A DNA stretch of 64,000 bases, taken from NCBI RefSeq assembly GCF_032854445.1, contig NC_088297.1, forward strand, positions 2,337,403 through 2,401,402. The letters are read 5' to 3'. Below the pieces are notes generated by a model, which saw only the letters and a list, made by a program, of their open reading frames with translations, made no database searches and was not told where the DNA came from. The stretch is from Liolophura sinensis (Eukaryota; Mollusca; Polyplacophora; Chitonida; Chitonidae). Shown here piece by piece: positions 45,863 through 57,399 of this stretch (position 1 is the first letter of the stretch; every line of letters starts with the position of its first letter). Position numbers and translations under genes: made by a program.

Positions 45863-46643
45863 ATGTTGGAGTCTCTACTTTTTTCAAAACAGTATTGCCG
45901 CTACCTACTGCATTTATCAGCATGCTATAAGACTAAATTACTCTCTTTGACATATGAATCCCCTGAGTTTACAAATAAAACCAACAAACAGAATTTGTCA
46001 AATCCATCATGCAAAAACATGCAATATGAGTTATCATTTTGCCAGTAATGCCAAGGGGAGGGTATGTATTGCCGACGTTTTTTTTTTCTTTCTGTGGATG
46101 TGTCATTAAGGAAATAAGTCATGTATGCATTGTGATGAAATTTGTGCACATCTTGGCCTTAGGCCAGGGATCAATTCATTAAAGATTCCAGTGCAACTCA
46201 ATGGCAAATTGTCGCTTATATCCCATCGTCACTCATGCCAATTGCCAATCTGCCAACGGTGACAGTGTAACCCGGTCAGAACTGACTTTAATGGCGTTTT
46301 GACCTGGAAGAGGGAATTGGCGACGATCTAACAACATTTGATGTGAAGAGTTGTATTGAACGTTGGAAGTGTCCCTTACAGCATAGTCAATTTAAGAATG
46401 GTTGATGACTTGCAAATCTGTCTTTGTGTAATAAACAGTCGTTCCTATTTTACAACACTCTTAGAACACTAACAGTCTCTACTTTTACCAGTATTACCGC
46501 TACCTATTGCAAGCATGCTTTAAGACTAAATTACTCCCTTTGACATACGAATACAGTGAATTCCCAAGTAAAATCAACAAACAGAATTTGTCAACTCCAA
46601 CATACAAAATAATGCAATATGAATTATCATTTTACCAATAAGA
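45863..46643. repeat. Imperfect direct repeat of ~180 bp
   Basis: 45863-46048 and about 46469-46643 share 'gccgctacctactgc'-like, 'aagactaaattactc', 'caacaaacagaatttgtcaa' and 'atgcaatatgagttatcatt' blocks in order. No coding content seen. Confidence 0.7.
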
Positions 46644-46644
46644 C

Positions 46645-47335
46645 TGACCAGTTACTCTTAATAAAACTATACACCCAGTATAATATACTGTAAAACAATT
46701 CTCTCTTGACACTTACGTTCCACAGTACACATTTTCTACAGCAGTAATTAATCTCATCCTTTAGCGTATGTATCATCACCATAGATTAAACTGTACAGAA
46801 AAGTTATGTCCACTGAACTTCATTTTTTAGTTTAGGAACTTATATTACCAGTAGTAAGTGCTACTTAAATTCAACACCTGGCATGCTAACAAGAATTACC
46901 AACAATGCTAACAAGAATGATTTCAAAATAAACTTACAATAGAATTATTTCACTGACTGACAAAATCTCTGTTCCCGACGTTCCAATAAGCTTTTCAGTT
47001 TTATCAGCTGACTGTTTACATTTTTTTTCCTTCAGTTTTCCCCACGAGCTGGCCGATAATGAAATTCCTAAACAGCGCTTGATTTTTGAAATGTAGATCT
47101 TGAGTATTTCTAATCAATAATTACAAAAACTCCATTTTTGAAACATGAATTACAAAAGCAAAGTTTGTATCTTTAGTAACAGTGTTTTTTATTGAAATAG
47201 TTACAGATATAACAGCTTGGTGACTCTATCATGGCTTATCGGCGGTATCTACATTCTGTTCTGGGTAAGAAGTTGTGAAAGGAAACTGATAATTCTCTGG
47301 ATATATACTACGATTTTTTATCATTGTATATACTT
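46645..47335. other. Upstream flank of gene B, no feature recognised
   Basis: AT-rich. The promoter of gene B may lie here or just downstream, but no distinctive element is visible. Confidence 0.3.
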
Positions 47336-47337
47336 GA

Positions 47338-47412
47338 ATTTGATTGAGGTTTAATATCATACTCAAGAATTTGTCACTTATACGATAGCGATGGAGAAAA
47401 CCGGAGAGCCTG
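47338..47412 (-). mobile_element. Family-1 SINE end remnant upstream of gene B
   Basis: 'ttgattgaggtttaatatca', 'tactcaagaatttgtcactt', 'atacgatagcgatggagaaa' and 'accggagagcc' align in order to the reversed SINE end with a short gap. It includes the ATG at 47391 that opens a 91-codon frame. Confidence 0.65.
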
Positions 47413-47791
47413 ACGTAAACTACCAGAGTGCCTTGGATAAGTTACTGACGTGCATACAACGTCAGGTGCCCGGTCCATTGAGGGGCATAACTTTCGAAAA
47501 CGACCCTCTGTCGCTCCAGTTTCAAACGAACGTAAACGTTTTAAAAAGATATATTTCCTTCGGCCAGTCTCTAATTAGATTTAACATTATAAATGTAAAG
47601 GTGCATTATATTTCTGTCAGGTTTATGACTTGTGAATGTATTTTAAAAAATCTTCGGGCATTTTAAATATATAACCAAGAGGTCCAAACCAAGGGGAGAT
47701 AATTATCCATTATAACACGCAGCGTCCTTATAACCTAGTTACGTCATCGACTGCATTACTGGTAAAATCATCGTTCACGCTGCTTTGCTAC

Positions 47792-47843
47792 ATGTTTAGG
47801 AAGGGGTCCTTCGAGTTGTCGATACGAAAACAACATCTTTCAT
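47792..47843 (+). CDS. TRANK1-like gene B, possible first coding exon
   Basis: ATG at 47792 gives MFRKGSFELSIRKQHLS and a phase-1 end at the good donor CAT|GTGAGT. The next acceptor (47906) also fits phase 1, which would join in frame across a 63-bp intron. This is inference from splice signals only; the frame is also open upstream, so the true start may differ. Confidence 0.35.
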
Positions 47844-47906
47844 GTGAGTTTTACTTCAATTTTACGTTTCCTTCACCATTAACCTGAAGATGAACTTTCT
47901 TTTCAG

Positions 47907-48215
47907 TATTGTCAGGGTGTCCATGCCATCCGTGCATCCTGCGGAAAGCTCGTGCAACTGCGAGGATAGGTGAAGTTCACATGATACAGGGAGATCCTGA
48001 CAGAGCAGTAGAAGTCTTGACAGACTGTTTCTGGCTATTTCGTCATCTACCCTTCGAACTTTATGACGATGAATTTTCTCAAGTTCTTGTAAACTTGTCG
48101 ACTGTGCTCCTGGGAGGAGATAGATGGCCTAAATATACAGAATTATTAGCCATCTTACATTCATGGGATCATTGGAAGGAGTTAGTGAGGAGATGGTTTT
48201 GTAAATGGGGCCTTG
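47907..48215 (+). CDS. TRANK1: TRANK1-like gene B, TPR exon
   Basis: Acceptor ACTTTCTTTTCAG. The frame LSGCPCHPCILRKARATARI continues GEVHMIQGDPDRAVEVLTDC, a classic TPR helix pair, then VNLSTVLLGGDRWPKYTELL. The best phase-matched end is the donor GTGTAA after 48215 (phase 1), although GTAAGG two bases later is a stronger consensus. It is the first clear protein-interaction module of gene B. Confidence 0.6.
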
Positions 48216-48643
48216 GTGTAAGGCGCCCAGAGGGTGAGTGTGTTTTGGCTGCGAAGGAGGAGGGGGGGGGGGTGGGGGGGGAGAGAAAAACACAAGATAA
48301 CATGGGGCATACGGAAGTGAAAGGAACTAATTAGGAACTAAGTTTGAGAAAAAATCGAACAACAATGTATAATAGACGCCAACATGCTTTACCGGCTTGT
48401 TTCGAGTGAGAAGTTGATCTGCCTTTGAGGCTCGCGAAATTTGTGACAGCGGACACACGGATGTTGTAACTGAGCCCCATTCTAATATTTCTACCTTACC
48501 ACACGTAGTATACAAATATCCTTATTTCTTAAATAATGTTGTCACAAAATTCATGTTAAGACGATGTCTGTCTTATTGGGCCTACTTGTAAACTGCATGC
48601 AATATTTGTGTACATGTACATGCTTGATAACCTTTTATTGTCG

Positions 48644-48870
48644 TGGGGCCTCCGTCGCTCAGTTGGTTAGCACGCTAGCGCAGCGTAATGACATAGGGGT
48701 CTCTCACCAATAATGTTGGTGTGAGTTCATGCTGGCTTCCTCTCCGGCCGTACCTTTGAAGGTCTTCCGGTAACTTGCAACCCCTTCACCCCTTCATAAT
48801 GCTGGTCGCCGTCGTATAAGTGAAATATTCTTGAGTATGGCGTAAAAAACCAACCAAATGAATAAATAAA
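48644..48870 (+). mobile_element. Family-1 SINE with target-site duplication
   Basis: The head 'ggggcctccgtcgctcagtt' runs to the tail 'atggcgtaaaaaaccaacca'. It is flanked by TTTTATTGTCG at 48633-48643 and 48871-48881. Confidence 0.9.
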
Positions 48871-49539
48871 TTTTATTGTCGCGCTTACAGCGATATTTTG
48901 ATCGAAAAAGGCCAATTAAACGTTCGGTCGGCCTATTCCAATCGGTGAAGACCTTCACAACTGCACATTATATTTGCATTCCTCTACGGAGTCACAGGAT
49001 GAATTTGTTGTGCATGTATCTACCATAGAGTTACATAAGAAATGCAGTCGGTTCAACGTTTCCATGTTTGGCGTAGCCAAACTTCCTCGGCTCGAAATTA
49101 AAAAATTCTCAACATTAGAGTTCTATTCAAATGTCACTACGCTTCGCAGTTGTTGTTGTTGCGTCTGATGAAAATGGGTATTTACGGGGACAACGTTGCT
49201 ATTTTCACTAAGAGCATTGGGGGTAGATTTATCTCAGTTCAATACACTGTTTATCCCAAAAGTAACTTAGAGAGCATGTAATTAAGATTTATAAAAGCCT
49301 GGATACATATACACATCACGCTTAACATTTACTACTTTGGCAAAATCCTACCAATTTTACATAACGTTCCAGGCTTTTTTTAGCAATATTTTGTTTGGAT
49401 TATATTTGGGAAAGGAATCTTTGCAACTGTTTGTCCGTTCCTGAACTTGGTGCAGATGCTTTCGTTTGTAGAAGAGACTTTGAAGTTTCTTGTATAATGT
49501 GATTTGGTAAGTATTAACTGAATATAATTAAACGCATGT

Positions 49540-49800
49540 GGCACAGAGAATAAAACAAGAACAGCGACCACAATGTGATAGACCTGCAGCATAGAGAATG
49601 AAACGTCCCAGTGACGACAGTGTGATTGCGGGAAAATGGTCACACGTAAACTGTAAAGACGGTCTCTTGTCAATTGCCTTATTTTATTTTAACTGTTCAT
49701 GTTAATGCATAAATGATAGCGATTTACTCACCCCCTAGAACAATGGCTTAAGGTAATAAAATACTTAATGTTTACTGCAGTTTATAAAACTCACAGCTCT
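49540..49800. repeat. Dispersed repeat, family R
   Basis: 'gcatagagaatgaaac', 'cgacagtgtgat', 'tggtcacacgtaa', 'ctcttgtcaatt' and 'aactgttcatgttaatgcat' occur in the same order at about 28970-29090, 61245-61480 and, as partial tandem units, at 61803-62050. Confidence 0.6.
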
Positions 49801-50512
49801 AGAATTACTTAAAATGTTGTGTTGTCGTCACAATCATTCTGAAAAGTAGCCTTGAAGTTTACTCTGTGGTGTGTTTTGAGGGGTATTAGTTGAAATATGA
49901 GCCGATCCACATACTGGGAAAATGTTGTAAACTGTCAGTATCCCCGATGTCAAACTGACTTCACACTTGTCGCGTGTCTCTGGCGAAAAAAACATCAGTC
50001 ATTTTTAACACTAGTGTCTGAGAGGTCGGACAACAACAGGCCAAGACAGCTTGGTGTTCTTGAATTTGGAACCTACTTATTGGTGTGTAACTGAAATGGA
50101 AAATGAAAGGCAAAGAAATCATCGATTTGATTTACATGCCAGACAAGAGACCTTTAAACGTTGTCCAGAAAAATAGCTCGAATTATTTTTATAGAATTTT
50201 TTTCCCAAATAATAAATGCCTTTGAAATGTTTGATTCTACGGTGGATTTTCCCAACCTGTTGGGACCAGTGACGTCACATCAGATGTCACTTGACACACA
50301 GGCTGCCAGATGTCATCATTCAAAATGACGTCACTGATACTCTCCGCTTAACTACAGACCACAATAGAATCGGATGTTTTAAAACTATTTTACTCTCGTG
50401 GATGATTTCTAAAACAACAAATAAAATTTATTTCCCTGGACGGTGTTTAATGACCTTTTATCTAATTTCACTTTTATAATAATGTTTTCTTTGCCTTTGA
50501 TTGTGATTTGAG

Positions 50513-50579
50513 TCCAATGCTCAGACTCCATGAAATAGCTGTGCAACTCACTTCGAAGCGTGGCTATTTTGAACAGCGG
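50513..50579 (+). CDS. TRANK1-like gene B, candidate small TPR exon (phase conflict)
   Basis: Between AG at 50511-50512 and the donor CGG|GTAAGC lies PMLRLHEIAVQLTSKRGYFE-QR, which looks like a TPR helix. It ends in phase 0, whereas the next exon needs phase 1, so it cannot be joined directly without a frameshift. It could be a skipped exon, a misread border, or evidence of damage in gene B. Confidence 0.35.
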
Positions 50580-50644
50580 GTAAGCGTGTATTTTAATACA
50601 ACGTATTAACTAATTTCTGATACACTTATCAAATTTATTACCAG

Positions 50645-50857
50645 GTTACAATAGGTTCGGGGTGGCATTTCAATGCCGCGTTTATGGAGAACAGATGAAA
50701 ATGCACGGACGACTGCACCTGGCTTTGCATCTATTCCAGACTGCCTACATTATATTGACTAAGTGTTTTGACATCCACAATGAGGAGACATGCAGCGTCT
50801 TGAGCCAACTGACCATTCTGTATCAGCAGGGTGCTTGGAAAGCTTGTCAGTGTAAAG
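50645..50857 (+). CDS. TRANK1: TRANK1-like gene B, TPR exon
   Basis: The acceptor TTATTACCAG and the donor GGTAAA border a 213-nt exon, phase 1 at both ends. It encodes YNRFGVAFQCRVYGEQMKMH, then GRLHLALHLFQTAYIILTKC and a second helix pair ending QQGAWKACQC. This is TPR-type solenoid sequence of the N-terminal region. Confidence 0.72.
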
Positions 50858-51943
50858 GTAAACAAATTTACTATGAATGAAATCTCAATGTTGTAACACG
50901 TGAAAGCCTAGTTACCTATATTGTACCTACTCTCAACTTAGAAAGCCTGGAAAATCCGAATAGGTGCACTTTGCACCATTGTTATGTGTACGAATAACGA
51001 CAACCGAGAGGGAGATGCTGTTACTCTGTCCACGTTGCTCTGCAGCAGAACACAGGATTTAGATAACCGCCACAGCTCTAAACAGGGCACGTGGTGCAGA
51101 CACCGCTACAGCTGGACACGTGGAACGGGCCACCGCTTCAGATCCACAGCATGTAATTTTAGACATAAACATCACATAGTGATATTGCGTAATATACGCC
51201 GTTAACAAGAGCAAAGTTAAACTGGTTTAGCCTGCGACAGTGGCTTTGAGCTAGTTTGATGTCGCCAATGTGACGTGGGGGCATTTAATCCTCAATTGTT
51301 TGCCCCAGCTAGCGACGTTGCTTTAAGCCATCTTCAGGGCTTGAGCTGGTTTATCTGTGCCGTGTGAACAGTAAATATATTAAATGTCTGGGTACGTGGA
51401 GGTCAGGATGACGTCGTAATTACTAAACCGGCTTCATTTTGACCGTGTGAACGGGCAAATCCATGAAATGACCTAACACTGGCAAGGCTATATGGTCGTG
51501 TTTGAAAGGTCGTCTCTGTTTAATATGTATATTTGAGCAGGGCTGCAACAAACAGCGGGGTAGAATATTGCACGTGGAACGTCGCAAAGCCGACATCTTG
51601 TCTAAACCGACATTTTTTCGAGGTACCGGGCATGTTCCGTTTACACAAGTTTAAGTCTTCATTAATTGTTCAGGTTCCTGACGGTTCTCTTTTCTTGAAG
51701 CCGGGTCACACTAAGTGTCTTATGTTTACCCTATAAATGACAACACACTGCTGTGACCCACCAAAGAGTGTAACTCCATGAAGGAACCATAGTTCATAAA
51801 TGGGCGTCTCTCCATAATAATCACCGCAACCAAAAGTAATTATTCTACTGACATATCAACGCCTAGAAATTATCATTGCTTTCAATAATAAGACACTTAT
51901 AAATGAACTTTATACGTTAAATTTTGCGCCTTGTTTTTCGTAG
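50858..51943. other. Intron of gene B, no feature recognised
   Basis: Short open frames only; no domain or repeat recognised. Confidence 0.5.
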
Positions 51944-52192
51944 GTCAACGGAGTTTTACGAGAGATATAGCTCATATCCCTGCCTTGAGAGAAAACCTTC
52001 TGGCAGTCAATCCGGCTTATTCAGCACACATTCCGGAAGACGTAGTCCACATGATTATGCACAAACTTCATTTTGCCAACAGTGTTTTTAATAGCCTTCC
52101 TCTTTTGGAATGTCAGGAAGAATTGTTGCAGAATCTCCAAGCTCTCCTCATCCTGTACCAAACACAACCACGGTTCGTCTGCACATGCCCCA
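51944..52192 (+). CDS. TRANK1: TRANK1-like gene B, helical exon
   Basis: The acceptor TTGTTTTTCGTAG and the donor GTAAGT border a 249-nt exon, phase 1 at both ends. It reads QRSFTRDIAHIPALRENLLA, then PEDVVHMIMHKLHFANSVFN and LECQEELLQNLQALLILYQT, an alpha-helical segment between the TPR and ankyrin regions. Confidence 0.72.
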
Positions 52193-52436
52193 GTAAGTGC
52201 TGTTTCTTCTGTCTCGACGAAACGTTTGTTTCCACTTCAAATATGAAGTAACTAGGAGCCTTTATTAACCAAACTGTCTATGGAATACCTTTTGTTGCAA
52301 GCCAATATCCCGAGAATTGCACTTTTGTGCCCGGTGGTTGGTCATATGCCCCATACCCTTACAAGTCGGGTGGTTTCACCTCGATAAATGCTCCACAGCC
52401 GTGAAACCGTCAAGATGCAAGTGTATGACAAATGCA

Positions 52437-54180
52437 GACACTCACCTAATGTCTATGTTAACCAGGCACTCCTACTCCAGACACCCTTCCAATGTATGTT
52501 TCTGATCCAAACACTCGTCCAATATTTATTTCTAGTTCAGACACTCGTGCAATGTTTATTCCTAAATCAGACACTCATCCCGTGTGTATTCCCGATCCAA
52601 ACACTCGTACAATGTCCGTTTCTAATTCAAATAATCGCCCAATTGCCATTCGTAATTCAGGCATTCGTCCAAAGTATCTTTCTAATTCAAACACTCATTT
52701 CATGTCTATCCCTAATTCAGACACACGTCCAATGCCCATTCCTAATTCAGACACACGTCCAATGCCCATTCCTAATTCAGAAACTCGTCCAATATGTATT
52801 CCTAACTCAGACACTCGTCCAATACGTATTCCTAATTAAGACACTCGTCCAATGCCCATTCCTAATTCAGACAACGTCCAATGCCCATTCCTAATTGAGA
52901 CACACGTCCAATGCCCATTCCTAATTCAGAAACTCGTCCAATATGTATTCCTAATTCAGGCCCTCGTCCAATATGTATTCCTAATGCAGACACTCGTCCA
53001 ATGCCCATTCCTAATTGAGACACACGTCCAATGTCCATTCCTAATTGAGACACACGTCCAATGCCCATTCCTAATTGAGACACACGTCGAATGCCCATTC
53101 CTAATCCAGACACGCGTCCAATGCCCATTCCTAATTCAGACACTCGTCCAACATTTATTCCTAATTCAGACACTCGTCCAATGTCCATTCCTATTACAGA
53201 CATTCATCCAATGTATGTTTCTCAACCAAACACTCGTCCAATATCTTTCTCCATTCCAGAGACTCGTACAAGGTCTAATTTTAATCCAGACAGTCGTCCA
53301 GAGTCTTTTCCTAATGCAAGCACTCCTTCAGTCCCTTTCCTAATGAAAGTACTCGTGTATCATCCATGTCTAATCAAGACTCTCGTCAACTCTTCGTATT
53401 CCAATTCTAGACATTCTGTGACACTCCATTCTGGCCATTTCAGACGTTTGTCCGACGTCTGTCTGTTATCCACGCACTCATCCAACGTTTTTTTTTTGTA
53501 ATCTAGACTTAAGTCCATTCCTAATTCAGATATTTGTCCAATGTATGTTTCTAAACCAAACACTGGCCCAGTCTTTATCCCCAGTTCAGACACTCGTCCA
53601 TTGTCAATTCCTAATCCAGACACTCGTCCAGTGTGTATTCCTAATCCACGAAACACGTTTAATATCTATTCCTCATTTAGACAGTCGTCCAATGTCTATT
53701 CCTATTGAAAACAGTTGTGGAATTATCCATTACTAATCCAGACTCGTCTATTCTTTATTAGTATTACATTCATTCATACGATGGCCATTTCTAATTCAGA
53801 CATTTGTCCAATGTTTATATCTCATCTAGACACACGTCTAATCTATATTCCTAATCCAAACACTCCTTCAATGTCCATTCCTAATTCATTCACTCGTCCA
53901 ATCTATATTTCTAATCCAGATACTCCTTAAATGTCTTTTCCAAATTCAGACACTCGTTCAGTGCGTTCCTTATTCAGAACCTCATCCAGTCTCCAATGTT
54001 TATTCCTAGTCCTGACTTTTGTCCAGTGTCTATTACTAAACCGGTCTATTCATAATGCAGACACTGATTTCATGTCTATTCGTAATCCAGACACTTGTCT
54101 AATGGCTTTTCCTAATCCAGACATTCGTCAATTGTTCATCCAGACACTCGTGTATTTTCATTTTAGATACTCGCCCAATT
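52437..54180. repeat. ~30-bp minisatellite in an intron of gene B
   Basis: Roughly 55-60 imperfect units of 'cctaattcagacactcgtcc' plus 'aatgcccatt'. Well-ordered in the middle (about 52680-53200), with indels and decay toward both ends. Long frames on both strands follow from the 3-divisible period and are not genes. Confidence 0.93.
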
Positions 54181-54522
54181 TTGTTGACTTTTAAGAAAGC
54201 TAACAAACAAAGTAACCTTCATCAGACAGACAACTAATGCCTATGGTTGAAAAAAGTTGTCATTTCTTTTTTAAGAACGACTGAGGAGATATTTTAATTC
54301 TGTGGTGACTTTTCGTACCACTCATTTAGTGTTTAAGTACTCTGGCATCACAATACGTTCTCCCCAATCTAAACACAGCCTTAAATGCCGTTATGACCCA
54401 CAATTAATTTCTAGTACTTGCATACATTTAACACCATATTAAAAAAAGAAAAATAAATAAAACGAAACAGAGTGTTCCGCTGTCTATCTTACGTTTTCGG
54501 ACTGTTTTCTTGATTACTCCAG

Positions 54523-54852
54523 ACCCTTGTCGATTATCTATCGACGGACCAGAACCTGTCTGGAAGAAGCTCCTAAAGAAACTGTCAGAGGAAAATAACT
54601 GGAACGCGATTCGCCATCTTGTAGGAGGGTCTCCACCACCTCGCAATGCCCTGTCAGGCGCAGCTAAGGGCCGCTGTGCCACCGATGTTGATATCAAAGG
54701 ACTCTTATATGCGCTAACTGACGAGGATTTGAGTTCCTGGGGGTTGGATGTGACCGTGGCCCTTCTGAGAAGAGGGGCGTCTGTAGATACCGTAAGGACT
54801 AAGAACGATTCTGAACCGATCCACTTGGCTCTAAAATATGGACTGCGGACAG
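54523..54852 (+). CDS. TRANK1: TRANK1-like gene B, ankyrin exon 1
   Basis: The acceptor TGATTACTCCAG and the donor GTGAGT border a 330-nt exon, phase 1 at both ends. It encodes GPEPVWKKLLKKLSEENNWN, then the ankyrin-style DVTVALLRRGASVDTVRTKN and EPIHLALKYGLRT. Ankyrin repeats bind proteins. The position between TPRs and helicase is as in TRANK1. Confidence 0.8.
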
Positions 54853-55385
54853 GTGAGTAACCTGAAATTGACGAAAGTAATAAGGTTTGGTTGTTTATTT
54901 ATTGGCAATCTGGGGAATTTTTTAAAGAGACATTTTGCCAACCACCAAAAAAATGTGCTGCTATTTTGAACGTCATCAACACAGATTAGAGACATATATC
55001 TAACTTTGGACAATCGGATCTTGAGTTTTTTGTTTAGAAAGATGGCGGAAGATTGACTGTTTTGACAGGGTCACCTCTCTTTTGTAGTGTAGACAACTAG
55101 ATATGTTCAGTGAAAGTCAAATGCCAGACACGGTACTGTCTACAGACCAATGAGAAATACGAATACTATGTAATACGTGGTCGATAGAAAGGAAGGAAGT
55201 TTAGTAGACCTATTATTCGCTTTCAATCTGTCATATTGTCTTCATGTGCGATCCAGCAGCGAACGGTGAATTGTGGGAATCTCGATAATACTTCATTTGC
55301 AAATCTCGATGGGCGGAGGGTATAATGGACCACTGACGGATTTCACTCTTCTAATTCTTTCAGTAGAAGTTTTTCGGAAAATAAA
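54853..55385. other. Intron of gene B, no feature recognised before the SINE
   Basis: No gene or repeat recognised. Confidence 0.5.
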
Positions 55386-55535
55386 TTTTTTGATTGGTGT
55401 TTTACGCCGTATTCAAGAATATCTCACTTATACGACGGCGGTCAGCATTATGAGTAAGAAAAGAAGGCAGCACCTGGGGTAAACCCACGACAATCCGCAG
55501 ATTACTGCAAGACTTCCCACGCACGTCTGAAAATA
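55386..55535 (-). mobile_element. Truncated family-1 SINE, minus orientation
   Basis: 'ttgattggtgttttacgccg' through 'aaacccacgacaatccgcag'; the tRNA-like head is absent. Confidence 0.85.
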
Positions 55536-55771
55536 TAGGCCAAAAGATTTAGTTAGGTGTCAAGTGCAACTCATTTTTGTATTTAGCTGAAGTAACTCCA
55601 AAATCTGAACTTCCTTTGGCAAAATATCCGATTAACTGATTCTTCAACTGCTGCTGAGATAGTTCAGAATATCAAAATATTGTTTAGGTATGCATTAATT
55701 TGCCCTCGAGTTTCAGCTTTCAGACTCCATAAAAGATCAACTCTATTGTCATCGTTATAAAAAATTATTAC

Positions 55772-55772
<1 letters not shown>

Positions 55773-55814
<42 letters not shown>
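55773..55814. repeat. AT microsatellite
   Basis: About 20 AT dinucleotides. Confidence 0.97.
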
Positions 55815-55818
<4 letters not shown>

Positions 55819-56038
55819 TATTATATTATAAGTTTACATGGGGATGTGAGTTTTAATTAAGGTTTTTTTTGTCGTTTAAACCAATTCTAAACGAAAGTTA
55901 ATTAAGGAGACTTGGTTTGGACAGTTGACTTGGTCCTTTAGTCACACATTTATCTGGCCTTAAACCTTGACATATTAGTTAATTGTTTTTTCCATTTTGT
56001 CGTGTATCTGTTTTTATTCTTATAATTCTCATTCGTAG

Positions 56039-56311
56039 ATTCTCTTCGTCTTCTTGAGTTTCTTTTGGAGGAGCCTGGTGATAAAGCCAACACGAAAAAA
56101 CAATACCTAAATGGTTCTGGTGATTCACCGTTACACATCGTGGTGAAATCTGGCATGGCGGACACGCCTGCTGGAGTGTCAGCCATCACTCTACTCCTGG
56201 ATCACGGTGTAGGACTGCACATCCCAGACAGATATGGGAAACTGCCTATTGAATATCTGAACCCCACCTATGAGGTGTACGATTTGCTACTAAAGAAACA
56301 GCCACAGGCAG
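56039..56311 (+). CDS. TRANK1: TRANK1-like gene B, ankyrin exon 2
   Basis: The acceptor CTCATTCGTAG and the donor GTATGT border a 273-nt exon, phase 1 at both ends. It has DSLRLLEFLLEEPGDKANTK, then GDSPLHIVVKSGM and ITLLLDHGVGLHIPDRYGKL, two ankyrin repeats with the SPLH(I/L) and LL.HG signatures. Confidence 0.85.
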
Positions 56312-56524
56312 GTATGTTTCTGACCTAAAATGTCCACCTTGGTTGACGGCTGTTACAGATGTCTGTTTTGACGCATTTAAATAAAACTTTTCGATTGTAA
56401 TTTCGATCTGTGATGAGAGTGTCCCTCAAAGAGTATCATTAGCATCGAATTAGTATGATCACGTAAACATGCACAAAAATATGCGGAGAGATCTCAGCAT
56501 CGGAGAGGGAATAAATTTACTTAT

Positions 56525-56708
56525 CTCATGATGATGACAATTAACTGATGCCATGGTCATGGGAGTTAAATAATCTCGTGGTCATCTCAAGTAGCTGATC
56601 TCATGGTCATGGCAGCTGATCGCCTAGTGATGACAGTTAGCCAATCTCATAGTTATGACAAGTAACTGATGCCATTGTCATGCCAATTACTTAACCTCAT
56701 GGTCATGA
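56525..56708. repeat. 25-bp minisatellite, about 7 units
   Basis: Units like 'atggtcatggcagctgatcgc' and 'atgatgatgacaattaactg' with a 23-25 bp period. Intronic. Confidence 0.75.
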
Positions 56709-57108
56709 ACCGTCCACAGAACTCGCAGGGTTTTTCTTGTCGCCTAACATGAGGTTCGTTGAGTATCATTTGCCGTTCACCAAAAGCGTGGGAAAATCTA
56801 TATGCCATCATACCGCAGTCATTAAAAAAGGGGTCAGTGGTTTACTCGGGTTTTCTGTACCATCACACTGACTGCTCTGGTATAACTGAAGTACAGTTAT
56901 ACTCTAATCAAATGAATTAAATGAATACATTCATAAATGTTTGATCGACTTTATACGTCGTAGTGTTATTTTTCATAAAACGTAAAGATGTCTTTTTTTC
57001 ATATTTACCCATTTATCTATTTTTTTGACGTAGCACATTAGCTTTATCTTAAGTTGTGACAAAATAAAATGGCTTACTTTTGGGTAGTCGGTTTCATTTG
57101 TATTTCAG

Positions 57109-57324
57109 ACCAAGCCCTAAATACCAGGCAAAGTGTTTGTGACTTATGTAGGTCTCGTCTGTGTTCGGCTAAAGAACTTCATCGGAAAGGTCGTTTCTCC
57201 ATGGTCATGGAAGTTCTATGCAAAATAGTATCCGAGAGGTCCCATGAGTCTAAAACACACAGCAGCCTGTGTAAGGAGGCAGAAGAAATGCTGAGTGTTG
57301 TTCTGGAGAAGCTGACCCCGTCGG
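57109..57324 (+). CDS. TRANK1: TRANK1-like gene B, helical exon between ankyrin blocks
   Basis: The acceptor TTGTATTTCAG and a weak donor GTATGG border a 216-nt exon, phase 1 at both ends. It encodes DQALNTRQSVCDLCRSRLCS, then AKELHRKGRFSMVMEVLCKI and EEMLSVVLEKLTPS. Frame joins to DISYCMTQLSRN in the next exon. Confidence 0.7.
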
Positions 57325-57399
57325 GTATGGAAGTAGACAATGTTAGCCGATTGACCAGTACAGTCGAGTCCAATTACTCACAAATACATTATATATACC

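Noticed and set aside
47391-47666. First coding exon of gene B
   Set aside because: The ATG and following codons derive from a SINE end and no donor in the frame matches the phase of the next exon.
52388-53501. Open frames of 106-168 codons on both strands
   Set aside because: All are translations of the ~30-bp intronic minisatellite.
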